Shown here: piece after piece, positions 15,920-24,919 of the stretch
Layout of the letters: the number at the start of each line of letters is the position of its first letter
Numbering within the stretch: the first letter of the stretch is position 1
Assembly: GCA_021775735.1 (NCBI GenBank)
Contig: JAJFHG010000059.1
Location: 1-64,000 of the forward strand
From: Hyphomicrobiaceae bacterium
GTDB lineage: Bacteria > Pseudomonadota > Alphaproteobacteria > Rhizobiales > Hyphomicrobiaceae
Direction: 5' to 3'
DNA length: 64,000 nucleotides
The notes under the pieces: generated by a model
Database searches by the model: none
What the model was told of the DNA's origin: nothing
What the model saw: the letters and a program-made list of their open reading frames with translations, nothing else
Program-made: the position numbers and the translations under genes

Positions 15920-15954
15920 GGCACAGGGCCGAACAATCCTTTCCACCCTGTGCC
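15920..15954 (-). terminator. hairpin after the fasciclin gene
   Basis: GGCACAGGG / CCCTGTGCC is a perfect 9-bp stem with a 17-base loop, 9 bases after the fasciclin stop on the minus strand. The T-run after it is poor, so it may be a processing or stabilising hairpin rather than a classic terminator. Confidence 0.5.
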
Positions 15955-15963
15955 TATTAAATC

Positions 15964-16452
15964 TTAGAGCTTAGGCATGATAACCGTATCGATCACGTGA
16001 ATCACACCGTTGCTGGCCACCACGTCGGCGGTGACAACTTTTGCGTTATTGATGTTGACACCCTTCGTGGCATCGACAGCCACGGTCTGACCCTGAACCG
16101 TTTTAGGGCTCAGCTTCTTGCCAGAAATGTCGGTCGACATGACCTTACCGGGAACTACGTGGTACGTTAAAATGGCAATAAGCTTGGATTTGTTTTCAGG
16201 CTTCAGAAGGTCTTCCACGGTGCCTTTTGGCAGCTTTGCAAAAGCTTCGTCAGATGGGGCAAACACCGTGAACGGTCCGTCGCCTTTCAGTGTATCGACC
16301 AGGCCTGCAGCTTTTACGGCTGTGACAAGTGTGTTGAATTGGCCTGCACCAGCAGCGGTGTCCACAATGTCTTTCTTACCAGCCGTTGCAGGCGTTACTG
16401 CGAATGCTACGGCTGCAATGAATGCAAGGGCAGTTGTTTTCAAGAAGCTCAT
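15964..16452 (-). CDS. secreted fasciclin-domain protein
   Basis: 162 residues from ATG 16452 (AAAGGAAC about nine bases upstream); earlier in-frame ATG codons lack a signal peptide at the right place. The signal peptide ends TPATAGKK. One FAS1 domain follows: [19 protein letters not shown], the H1 motif [17 protein letters not shown] (about 58), YHVVPGKV (about 92), and the H2 motif [13 protein letters not shown] at the C-terminus. FAS1 proteins are extracellular or periplasmic adhesion modules; bacterial single-domain forms are poorly understood. The first codons are rich in Ala, as is normal for this family. Confidence 0.92.
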   Translation of the reverse strand: MSFLKTTALAFIAAVAFAVTPATAGKKDIVDTAAGAGQFNTLVTAVKAAGLVDTLKGDGPFTVFAPSDEAFAKLPKGTVEDLLKPENKSKLIAILTYHVVPGKVMSTDISGKKLSPKTVQGQTVAVDATKGVNINNAKVVTADVVASNGVIHVIDTVIMPKL

Positions 16453-16870
16453 GATGTCGTTCCTTTTCTCCATTTTATAATCGTGATTGAATGCAGTGCG
16501 ATTGGTGCACCGATCATGCACGTTGGAGAAACGCAGGGACCCCGCAATTGGATCCCACGCAAAAATTATTTATCCGTAATGCTCGCGAGCTGTTCAAACT
16601 CAACTCATGCGACTGCACCAGAAACGCGAATTCGGCACAGTCAAGCCGAACAAGAGAAGCCATTGTTTCAGGCATGTTGATCGTTGTTGCCGTGATTATG
16701 TTGACTGGCAGAATAACAAAGTGGGAAGCGTTCTTGTTAGACCTGAGCGCACCATGGCTTATTAACTTCATCTGATACTTCTGATGCCCGCTCTTGAGCT
16801 GATGGCAGACATGTCTCGAAAATTTCAACCGGAAAATATCTAAAGTCTACTTTCGTTTGATGGCGCCAAC
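16453..16870. other. intergenic, no gene recognised
   Basis: Overlapping frames of about 95-105 codons on both strands lack ribosome sites and family features. It must hold the fasciclin promoter; I see no clear sigma motif. Confidence 0.4.
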
Positions 16871-17362
16871 TTAGTTTAGCACCCAAATTGATAAGTTGAG
16901 ATATGTGGCAAACGACACCCAAAGTATATATGGCACAAAAAGCATGCTTGCCACACGGTCGATGCGCCAGAAAAGAATTGCCGTCAGGACAATTGCGAAT
17001 AGCAAGAATACGATATCAATGAGAGCCAAATCTACGCGTCGCATTCCAAAAAATAGGAATGACCATGCCAAGTTTAATGCAAGCTGACTGAAGAAAAATA
17101 TCAATGCGAGTTTGGCTTTGCGAAAGCCTGCACAACGCCAAACTCTCCATGCAGCAACCGCCATTAAAAGGTAGAGCAAAGCCCATACAGGACCAAACAC
17201 CCAGTTAGGTGGATTAAATTCCGGTTTATTAAGTGTTGGAAACCAGTTGCCGACGCTACTTGTAGTGATAGCGCCACCTATTACAGATACCGTCAAGCTG
17301 ATTGTCAAAAAGACAATCAGCCCGAAAATGTCATTTTTTGGTTTGGCCCGTTGATTGTTCAT
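16871..17362 (-). CDS. tspO: TspO/MBR family tryptophan-rich sensory protein
   Basis: 163 residues with five predicted membrane helices. The signature W-F-P-x-L-x-K-P and P-P-N-W-V-F-G-P-V-W (about 40-60), then ALNLAWSFLFFGMRR and WRIDRVASMLFVPYILWVSFATYLN, define TspO. It binds tetrapyrroles and, in R. sphaeroides, modulates photosynthesis gene expression; it is linked to porphyrin and oxidative stress. ATGA overlap with the upstream exported protein shows coupling. Its position near the singlet-oxygen island is suggestive, since porphyrins generate singlet oxygen (inference). Confidence 0.93.
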   Translation of the reverse strand: MNNQRAKPKNDIFGLIVFLTISLTVSVIGGAITTSSVGNWFPTLNKPEFNPPNWVFGPVWALLYLLMAVAAWRVWRCAGFRKAKLALIFFFSQLALNLAWSFLFFGMRRVDLALIDIVFLLFAIVLTAILFWRIDRVASMLFVPYILWVSFATYLNLSIWVLN

Positions 17363-17766
17363 TGAGCTGCTGTTTTAATCTCGATGAGGTCAAGTGCGAG
17401 CTGCTTGCGCATTTCGACTGCCATATGAGAAAATTTTATACGTTGGCGTGATGTTAGTGCCTTGCCGTTTGAAACGATGTGTTCGATCGCATCAATCGCC
17501 TTCATTGATTCTGTTTCGAATCTTTCCGCACCTAATTCAGTCCTGTTCTGTCGAGCATCTAGTGATTTGCAAGAAGCAAAGACCTGGTGCGCATACCACG
17601 ATGACCCTTTAGAGTTCCGCACTTCATCTGAAATCTTGGAGCAAAGCGCATGATCCCCGTTTACCGCGGCCATGCGCGCTTCAGTTAGTCTGTCAAATGC
17701 ACTCACGGACGTGGCGAAGGGTACGAGCAAAAGACATGCGAATGCCAACAAGGCTGATCTATTCAT
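17359..17766 (-). CDS. exported hypothetical protein, coupled to tspO
   Basis: 135 residues from ATG 17766 (CAGGAACTCA precedes it), which places a clean signal peptide (SALLAFACLLLVPFATSVSA) at the N-terminus. The mature part is helical with two Cys (ALCSKISDE and FASCKSLD). No family recognised. The last bases overlap the tspO start, so it is the first gene of a two-gene operon. Confidence 0.7.
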   Translation of the reverse strand: MNRSALLAFACLLLVPFATSVSAFDRLTEARMAAVNGDHALCSKISDEVRNSKGSSWYAHQVFASCKSLDARQNRTELGAERFETESMKAIDAIEHIVSNGKALTSRQRIKFSHMAVEMRKQLALDLIEIKTAAQ

Positions 17767-17909
17767 TGAGTTCCTGCTTTTCTGACCCAAAACTTGGCAT
17801 TCCTCACTTACGTTGGAGTGCAGTCGTTGGATCATACTTTCGGATTCAACTAGTGAAATGATTGAGGTTTCTTTGGGTTGAGGAGCAAACATAGGGGTGG
17901 CGTATGGAA

Positions 17910-17936
17910 CGTCCGCTTTGGGTCATAAGCAGACAT
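17910..17936 (+). repeat. palindromic repeat, copy C (solo)
   Basis: GTCCGCTTTGGGTCATAAGCAGACAT matches copy A in its first 16 bases and copy B at its end. No recombinase lies nearby. A further ATGTCCGCC is at 17954-17962 and, on the minus strand, a degenerate GTCCGGTTTTGGCTC at 17987-18001, so the whole 17910-18001 block looks like one longer, partly decayed element. Confidence 0.7.
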
Positions 17937-18105
17937 CGCTAAGTTGGCAGCTGCATGTCCGCCTTTTTTTCAGGTCAACCGTCGCAACGAGCCAAAACCG
18001 GACGAAGCAGCCGTTGGGCCCAGATAGGCCGCGGTGAGTGCGGCCCGCAGTTTTTGATCAACCTTTAAGATGCTTATCGTGCCAAGGTTTGGGCAGTTCA
18101 CTTCA

Positions 18106-18122
18106 TGCTCACCAGGTGAGCA
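18106..18122. repeat. 17-bp perfect palindrome
   Basis: TGCTCACC-A-GGTGAGCA, perfect apart from the central base. It lies about 190 bases before the SPW gene; an operator is possible. The remainder of 17767-18308 holds the repeat block and no gene I can support. Confidence 0.45.
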
Positions 18123-18308
18123 GAATTTCCCGTCACTGGAGCTTGGCGATGTCGTGACATTCTAGTACTGGTAACGTCAGCGCCGCAAAAACAAGAGGGT
18201 GTTGTCGCGAAGTTAGGCCAGCGCGTGAGATTGTGCGTAGTCACCAGATCGACTACCAACGAAATCCGCGAGGCTTCAGGACAGCCGCAAAAAATACAGA
18301 GGGCAAGT

Positions 18309-18668
18309 ATGTCTAACTGGAATTTCCTTAAGTCACATCGCTCCTGGGAAGACTGGCTCAGCATCGGCATAGGCCTTGTGATCATACTTGCGCCCTGGGT
18401 CATCAACGAGATCTCCAATCAGGCGGCAGTTATTAATGCGGCCGTGGCCGGAATTTCAATCTTTGTGCTCGCTGAACTGGATCTTGTAAAGTTCCGGCGC
18501 TGGGCGGAAGTTGGTTAGTTGGCGTGTGGGATGTGGGTCGCCGCATCTCCCTTCATTTTTAGTTACAGTGGTGCTGGTATGCTTCGCGTTTGGCACATTG
18601 TGGCTGGCCTTCTCGTCGTGTTTCTTGGGGCGCTGGAACTTTGGCAGCAGAGTAACGCCAAAAAATGA
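18309..18668 (+). pseudogene. SPW-repeat membrane protein interrupted by an in-frame amber stop
   Basis: ATG 18309 begins MSNWNFLKSHRSWEDWLSIG; the first half (69 codons) has the SPW module W-x-DW...ILAPW and ends at TAG 18516-18518. The same frame continues without another stop to TGA 18666-18668 and encodes the expected second module (ACGMWVAASPFIFSYSG, then LRVWHIVAGLLVVFLGALEL). Together the 119 codons equal the usual length of two-module SPW proteins (four membrane helices). A single base change (for example TGG to TAG) would explain it. It is either a young pseudogene or a readthrough product. Function of the family is unknown. Confidence 0.8.
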
Positions 18669-18725
18669 CACCGACGGAGCGGGCATTTTCCCGGTCGGGA
18701 TGACTGTCACGGTCAGGGAGAGCCT

Positions 18726-19349
18726 GTGATGACTCTTGATAGGCTGGTCGGTATATTCGGACTTGTTTTTATCGCTGCACTAATGGTGCGCGTTTATCTC
18801 GTGAGGCGGCAAATCGGGCGGATGCCCGTCATTTTTCGTCATGCAGATGCGGCGCGCGACTTCGTGCACAAGGTTCTGTTCGCCATTTTTTTGGCTGAAG
18901 CAATTAATATTGCACTGTTCCGTTTGCAGGCGCTTGACGCCTATCTGACTTCCACGACATGGCAGTCGGCCTACCGTTATCTTGGGCCGATAAACACGTT
19001 GGACACATCAACCGTTCAAGTGATTGGACTTATACTCGCGTACGGCGGTCTGACCTGGTGTGTGATCGCACAAGCACAGATGGGCAAGGATTGGCGGGCC
19101 GGTATCGATGCCGATAACAAGCTTGTCGTACACGGCCTGTACGCCGTTTGTCGTCACCCGATATATCTTGGCTTCATGACAATTACGTTTGGTCTGTTTC
19201 TAGCAGCGCCCACTGTGCTGTCGCTTTTCTGCGCGGTCCTGACCTTCATTGTACTGTCGATAGAAGCTCGCCTAGAGGAGGGGTTCCTGATTGCGCGTGA
19301 CGGAGACCCGTATCGTGCGTATCTTAAGCGGACTCGACGCTGGCTTTGA
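18726..19349 (+). CDS. isoprenylcysteine-carboxylmethyltransferase-like membrane methyltransferase
   Basis: 207 residues, GTG start followed directly by ATG, with AGGGAG just upstream. Four or five membrane helices. The C-terminal SAM-binding signature of the ICMT/PEMT group is present: GLYAVCRHPIYLGF (about 137-150) and the Glu-rich EARLEEGFLIARDGDPYRAYLKR motif near residues 178-200. Bacterial members methylate small lipophilic substrates that are mostly unidentified. It is 57 bases after the SPW frame, and both are membrane proteins. Confidence 0.82.
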   Translation: MMTLDRLVGIFGLVFIAALMVRVYLVRRQIGRMPVIFRHADAARDFVHKVLFAIFLAEAINIALFRLQALDAYLTSTTWQSAYRYLGPINTLDTSTVQVIGLILAYGGLTWCVIAQAQMGKDWRAGIDADNKLVVHGLYAVCRHPIYLGFMTITFGLFLAAPTVLSLFCAVLTFIVLSIEARLEEGFLIARDGDPYRAYLKRTRRWL

Positions 19350-19385
19350 AGCCAACACCGGACGAAAGCGACTCGGAGTACGAGT

Positions 19386-19686
19386 GACCTGCCCCCATCG
19401 ATTGGTCCGGGTTCACGATTTAAAGCATACGTTTGGCCGTCGGCTGAGTGCAGCCGGTGTAAGTTTTGAAGATCGACAAGATCTTCTAGGGCACCGCTCC
19501 TGCCGGATTACAACGCATTATTCGGCGGCTGAACTTTCCCGCCTGATTGAGGCAGCCAATAGAGTATGTGGCAGGAACGGAAGCAGACCAGACCTAGTGA
19601 TTTTGCGGGGTGGAATTCCTGCTGAGTCACGCAAAACTCCCGCAAAACTTTCAGTTTGTTCCGGGAGAAAGTCTCTAAGTCATTGA
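19386..19686 (+). pseudogene. tyrosine-integrase C-terminal remnant next to tRNA-Gln
   Basis: The frame encodes VRVHDLKHTFGRRL, SAAGVSFEDRQDLLGHRS and RITTHYSAAEL, which are the HxxR-like (here His-Leu-Lys-His), GH and Tyr motifs of a phage or island integrase. The N-terminal two thirds, including the first catalytic Arg, are absent; the upstream in-frame part lies within the methyltransferase gene. The canonical HDLRHT Arg is Lys here, so it is also mutated. It ends seven bases from the 3' end of tRNA-Gln, the usual place for an island integrase. It marks a former insertion at this tRNA. Confidence 0.75.
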
Positions 19687-19693
19687 AAAACCG

Positions 19694-19767
19694 TGGCTGG
19701 GGAACCAGGATTCGAACCTGGACTAACGGAGTCAGAGTCCGTGGGTCTACCGTTAACCTATTCCCCA
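19694..19767 (-). tRNA. tRNA-Gln (CUG)
   Basis: On the minus strand the 74-base sequence starts TGGGGAA and ends TTCCCCAGCCA, with CCA encoded. The acceptor stem is 7 bp, the T-arm contains GGTTCGAATCC, and the anticodon stem ACGGA/TCCGT closes the loop CTCTGAC. The anticodon CTG lies at 19733-19735. Confidence 0.93.
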
Positions 19768-20054
19768 TTGACCGGCATTTGCTGACCGGGAGATGATTGG
19801 ATTTAAGCGCGCAAAGTAGCCAAGTACATGTCTTGCCTGGTGTTTGGCGCCGGTGCCATGTGTCCTTTGGCAGTCTGCCTCTATACCGAGTTGCCAGCAA
19901 AGCATCAAGCCTAGGCTGCAATTGGGATGGGAGTAGCTTTCAGGCGGGTTTTTCAGCCGACCTAAAACCACCTGCAAACAAAGGGTTGAGCATTCGGAGC
20001 AGCCCGTCGCTTTGATTTTTTTGCTCTGGCTGGGGCTAATTCGTCGTCAGCCTT

Positions 20055-20237
20055 CTAATTGGCTGGCTTTTTAACAAGGCTTTGGCGCCGTACGTAAAGG
20101 GCGATGGAAGCGACCGCAATCAAGAGCTGCGGGATTGGGGATCCCCAAATCATTGCAGCACTAAAAATGTTTGCGTGAAGTCGCTTCACTGCAGGTGTAA
20201 AGCCAACCACAACCATCCACACACTATCAATGACCAA
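20055..20237 (-). CDS. possible small membrane protein (60 aa, TTG start)
   Basis: Two hydrophobic segments (LLVIDSVWMVVVGFTP, counting the leucines just upstream, and IPQLLIAVASIALYV) with a positively charged tail. The frame is open a further 16 codons upstream to a stop, without ATG or GTG, so either a TTG start is used or this is the 3' part of a decayed gene. No family recognised. The rest of 19768-20761 holds nothing I can support. Confidence 0.35.
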   Translation of the reverse strand: MVIDSVWMVVVGFTPAVKRLHANIFSAAMIWGSPIPQLLIAVASIALYVRRQSLVKKPAN

Positions 20238-20761
20238 CAGGGTTGCGACAAGACTCCAGCGTGGTTTTGGTGGGTTCTCAAACGTCTAAACGTGACGTCC
20301 CTACAGCAGTCTTTTTTTTGGCGTTGCGTGTTGGGTCCGAAGACCACGTAAGCCGGGTGAGAGACGCGTTAATTTCAGACCTCAATGAGGTGAACGAAGC
20401 GGCAAACACCGTCTGTGGATCGTGCAAATTTAATGAGACTAACAGTGGCCATTTGTTGGGATTACGAATGTTGAGGTGGCAAATCCCAGAACAAAAAATT
20501 GAAAAATTCAACTTTGCGGCAGGATTGAATGCCCGTCATTTGTTCATAAGTCATGTATGAGAACTTGGTGTTGGCAGAGCGGGTCGCCACTCTATAGTGT
20601 GGCTATCAGGGGGCAACATACATGGCTAAAACGCAGCTTTACGAAGCCCAATAACCTGTTACAGTGATCTCAAGTGCAACCAGACAAGACGCTTGATGAG
20701 AAGATGAATTCGCGCCAGCGGGCACGGGTATCATCTGGAACCAGGCGCTGGGGACAGGATC

Positions 20762-22099
20762 GTGGGCACGCCAAGAGGCGGATATCACAGTCCTGATCGG
20801 GCCGAAAACCGCGCGCTGCGTGGTGAGGAGGCCAGTGATCAGAGGACTCCTAACACCACCACAACCCATGGTGCCAGCGAAGGTATCGTTGGTTCGAGTG
20901 CTGCCCCCGACCGTGCTATGGGCATTCCAAAAGGCCGGGCGAACCCAAAGAACAATGCTGGGCCGCCAAACGAGCAAACTGGTAATCCAAAAAATAAAAA
21001 CGCGACTTCAAAGTCAAATCAACAACGCAAGAAACGCTACCAACGTCCTCTGGGCGAGGTTTACGGGGCGCTTGATCTGGGCACCAATAACTGCCGGTTG
21101 TTACTTGCGCGTCCATCACGACGTGGGTTCAAAGTCATTGACGCGTTCTCGCGTATTATCCGACTAGGCGAAGGACTATCGCAAAACGGTCGATTGAGTG
21201 AAGCCGCCATGGTGCGCACCATTGATGCGCTCAGAGCATGTTCACGAAAATTGCAACGCCATCGCGTAAAACGCGCGCGCTTCATTGCCACAGAAGCCTG
21301 CCGCAAAGCGGCAAACAGTGATGAGTTTTTGCGTCGTGCTGAGCAACAGTCGGGGCTGGCGATCGAGGTTTTGACACCGGAAGCTGAAGCGGGCTTGGCG
21401 GTGCAAGGTTGCGCGTCGCTGATTGATGCCCAATCACGTTATGTGTTGGTGTTTGATATTGGTGGTGGCTCGTCCGAGCTGATCTGGTTGGATTTGGCCA
21501 AGCGTAGGACGGAAATGCACGGCATGCATGTCGAGCGTATCGAGGCAGTCGAGATCATGGATGCCTGGACGTCATTGCCGATCGGCGTCGTCACGTTGGC
21601 GGAAAAATTTGGTGGACGTCATGTCACTGAAGATAGTTTTGAAGCGATGGTTTCATATGTCTCAGATTTGATTGCTCCGTTTGAAGCTATTCATCGCTTT
21701 GGTGATAGAATCGCGAACGAACCAGCACATTTGCTTGGCACATCAGGGACGGTGACAACAGTTGCAGGTATCAAGCTTAATCTGCCGCGTTATGATCGCG
21801 CGCGCGTCGATGGTGTTTGGTTAAGCTCAGACGACGCCCATCACGTCACCTATAGTTTGCTGCGGCATAGTTATGAGGACCGCGTGCGACAGCCGTGTAT
21901 TGGGTCTGACCGTGCTGATTTGGTGCTTGCAGGTTGCGCAATTTTGGAAGCGGTGATGCGCATCTGGCCGTGTGCAAGGCTACGCGTTGCCGATAGAGGC
22001 TTGCGCGAAGGCATCCTCGCAACTTTGATGACCGAAGACGGGGTCTATAAGTCAGGGCGGCGTAAACGCAGCGGCGGTCGACGTCCTAACTCACTGTAA
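20762..22099 (+). CDS. ppx: exopolyphosphatase / pppGpp phosphohydrolase family (Ppx/GppA)
   Basis: 445 residues. After a disordered N-terminal extension of about 95 residues rich in Asn, Lys and Thr, the Ppx/GppA fold begins GALDLGTNNCRLLLARP (phosphate-1 loop), then FIATEACRKAANS, VLTPEAEAGLAVQG, VFDIGGGSSELIWL (phosphate-2 loop) and LGTSGTVTTVAGI (adenosine loop). It removes phosphate from polyphosphate or pppGpp. The GTG at 20762 has AGGA nearby; ATG 20918 is an alternative start that would shorten the tail. It is followed 29 bases later by rlmE, the common alphaproteobacterial pairing. Confidence 0.9.
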   Translation: MGTPRGGYHSPDRAENRALRGEEASDQRTPNTTTTHGASEGIVGSSAAPDRAMGIPKGRANPKNNAGPPNEQTGNPKNKNATSKSNQQRKKRYQRPLGEVYGALDLGTNNCRLLLARPSRRGFKVIDAFSRIIRLGEGLSQNGRLSEAAMVRTIDALRACSRKLQRHRVKRARFIATEACRKAANSDEFLRRAEQQSGLAIEVLTPEAEAGLAVQGCASLIDAQSRYVLVFDIGGGSSELIWLDLAKRRTEMHGMHVERIEAVEIMDAWTSLPIGVVTLAEKFGGRHVTEDSFEAMVSYVSDLIAPFEAIHRFGDRIANEPAHLLGTSGTVTTVAGIKLNLPRYDRARVDGVWLSSDDAHHVTYSLLRHSYEDRVRQPCIGSDRADLVLAGCAILEAVMRIWPCARLRVADRGLREGILATLMTEDGVYKSGRRKRSGGRRPNSL

Positions 22100-22128
22100 T
22101 CATCTGAAACCGCGAGCGGAATTGAGCA

Positions 22129-22842
22129 ATGAAAGACAAAAAAGCAGGACGCTCTGGTCCAGGTGGTGGCCAACGCCTGCTCCACACCAAGGTGAAGACA
22201 GCGCGAGGGCGGAAATTGTCGTCAACGCGTTGGCTGGAGCGCCAATTGAATGATCCTTATGTGGCTGCGGCCAAGCATGAGGGTCTGCGCTCGCGAGCTG
22301 CGTTTAAAATCCAAGAGATGGATGATAAGTACAAGTTCTTGAAACGTGGTGCTGTGGTGGTGGATCTTGGAGCTGCGCCCGGCGGATGGAGTCAGGTGGC
22401 GGCAGAACGATGCAAAGCTATTTCAGGACCAGGTCAGGTTGCCGCGATTGACTACCTCGATGTTGAAGCACTGCCGGGCGTTGACTTTATAAAAATGGAT
22501 TTCATGGAAGACGGTGCTGAAGAAGCACTTATGGCCCTACTCAAAGATGGTCGCGCTGATGTGGTGATGTCAGATATGGCGGCACCCACTGTTGGTCATC
22601 AAAGAACAGACCACTTGCGGATTATCGCCTTGGCCGAAGCTGCGGCGGATTTTGCCTGCCGTATATTGAGACCGGGTGGTGTATTCGTTTGTAAGGTGTT
22701 CCAAGGTGGTACCGAACAAACATTATTGGATGTCTTGAAGCGCAACTTCCGTACTGTGCGCCATGTCAAACCGCCAGCTAGTCGCAAAGATAGTGCCGAA
22801 CTTTATGTATTGGCCACAGGCTTTCGTGGCAGTGATGCGTGA
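22129..22842 (+). CDS. rlmE: 23S rRNA 2'-O-ribose methyltransferase RlmE (FtsJ/RrmJ)
   Basis: 237 residues. It methylates U2552 in the A-loop of 23S rRNA. Motifs: [16 protein letters not shown] (catalytic Lys), [18 protein letters not shown] (SAM motif I), [19 protein letters not shown] (catalytic Asp), FVCKVFQGG (catalytic Lys) and [16 protein letters not shown] (catalytic Glu), so the K-D-K-E tetrad is complete. About 45 basic residues precede the core, typical in alphaproteobacteria. Probably co-transcribed with ppx. Confidence 0.95.
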   Translation: MKDKKAGRSGPGGGQRLLHTKVKTARGRKLSSTRWLERQLNDPYVAAAKHEGLRSRAAFKIQEMDDKYKFLKRGAVVVDLGAAPGGWSQVAAERCKAISGPGQVAAIDYLDVEALPGVDFIKMDFMEDGAEEALMALLKDGRADVVMSDMAAPTVGHQRTDHLRIIALAEAAADFACRILRPGGVFVCKVFQGGTEQTLLDVLKRNFRTVRHVKPPASRKDSAELYVLATGFRGSDA

Positions 22843-22915
22843 TATTTCGCGTCGTAATATGAAATTCAAGTGCCACAAAAAGCAACGACGACCGCTGATG
22901 CGATCGCCGTGCTAA

Positions 22916-22936
22916 GAAACTCGCTTATTTGCGAGC
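22916..22936 (-). terminator. hairpin after pqqA
   Basis: On the minus strand GCTCGC-N5-GCGAGT followed by TTTCTTA, 13 bases beyond the pqqA stop. The stem is short (5 bp) but the position and T-rich tail fit a terminator. Confidence 0.45.
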
Positions 22937-22948
22937 TGAAACGTCAAT

Positions 22949-23038
22949 TTAGATGACGTCGATTTCAGCTGGCAGATAGCTTGTGACCTCAAGGCCAACT
23001 TCCTGCTCGCGTACTGCGGGCTTTGTCCAGGTCTTCAT
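22949..23038 (-). CDS. pqqA: PQQ precursor peptide PqqA (orphan)
   Basis: 29 residues beginning MKTWTKPAVREQEVG, with GGAGG six bases before the ATG. It carries the conserved Glu-x-x-x-Tyr pair in LEVTSYLPAE, the two residues that PqqE cross-links to make pyrroloquinoline quinone, and the family start (M-x-W-x-K-P). The ending AEID-x-I matches the longer PqqA type of methylotrophs. No pqqB, C, D or E lies in the window: the flanking genes are rlmE and guaB. It must therefore rely on a biosynthetic cluster elsewhere, or be an extra precursor copy. Confidence 0.82.
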   Translation of the reverse strand: MKTWTKPAVREQEVGLEVTSYLPAEIDVI

Positions 23039-23218
23039 AGTTTCCTCCACTAGTGTTTATTCGTCCTTCGAAGGGGACGAGGGCAGTTTTATAGGCCTGT
23101 GACAATAATGTCTAATTGAATCTGTATCCCTGAATGATTAGAAAAACTTATTCTTAAATAGCGCGCGGTGGAGGTTGATGCCTCCCCTTTAAGAGGCCCA
23201 CTTTTCTGATTGCGATGA

Positions 23219-24790
<1,572 letters not shown>

Positions 24791-24817
24791 GGTTTAGACC
24801 ACTGTTAGGAATGTGAG

Positions 24818-24919
24818 ATGACACAGACGAACCTGATGCTGCCGGTGTTTGTGTTAATTGCGTCATCACATGGCGAGGCGCCAGACACCCATCGTGTCCC
24901 AACTAGGATAAAATTCTAA
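24818..24919 (+). other. 33-codon frame between guaB and the rRNA methyltransferase; possible MAPEG remnant
   Basis: ATG 24818 (AGGA eight bases upstream) opens MTQTNLMLPVFVLIA, then loses its hydrophobic character and stops at 24917-24919, directly before the ATG of the next gene. In other alphaproteobacteria, as I recall, a MAPEG membrane-protein gene with a similar beginning sits between guaB and this methyltransferase. This may be its truncated relic or a short upstream frame coupled to the next gene. Confidence 0.35.

Noticed and set aside
16484-16520. TGATCG on the minus strand upstream of the fasciclin gene as an RpoE -35
   Set aside because: No acceptable -10 at 18 or 19 bases.
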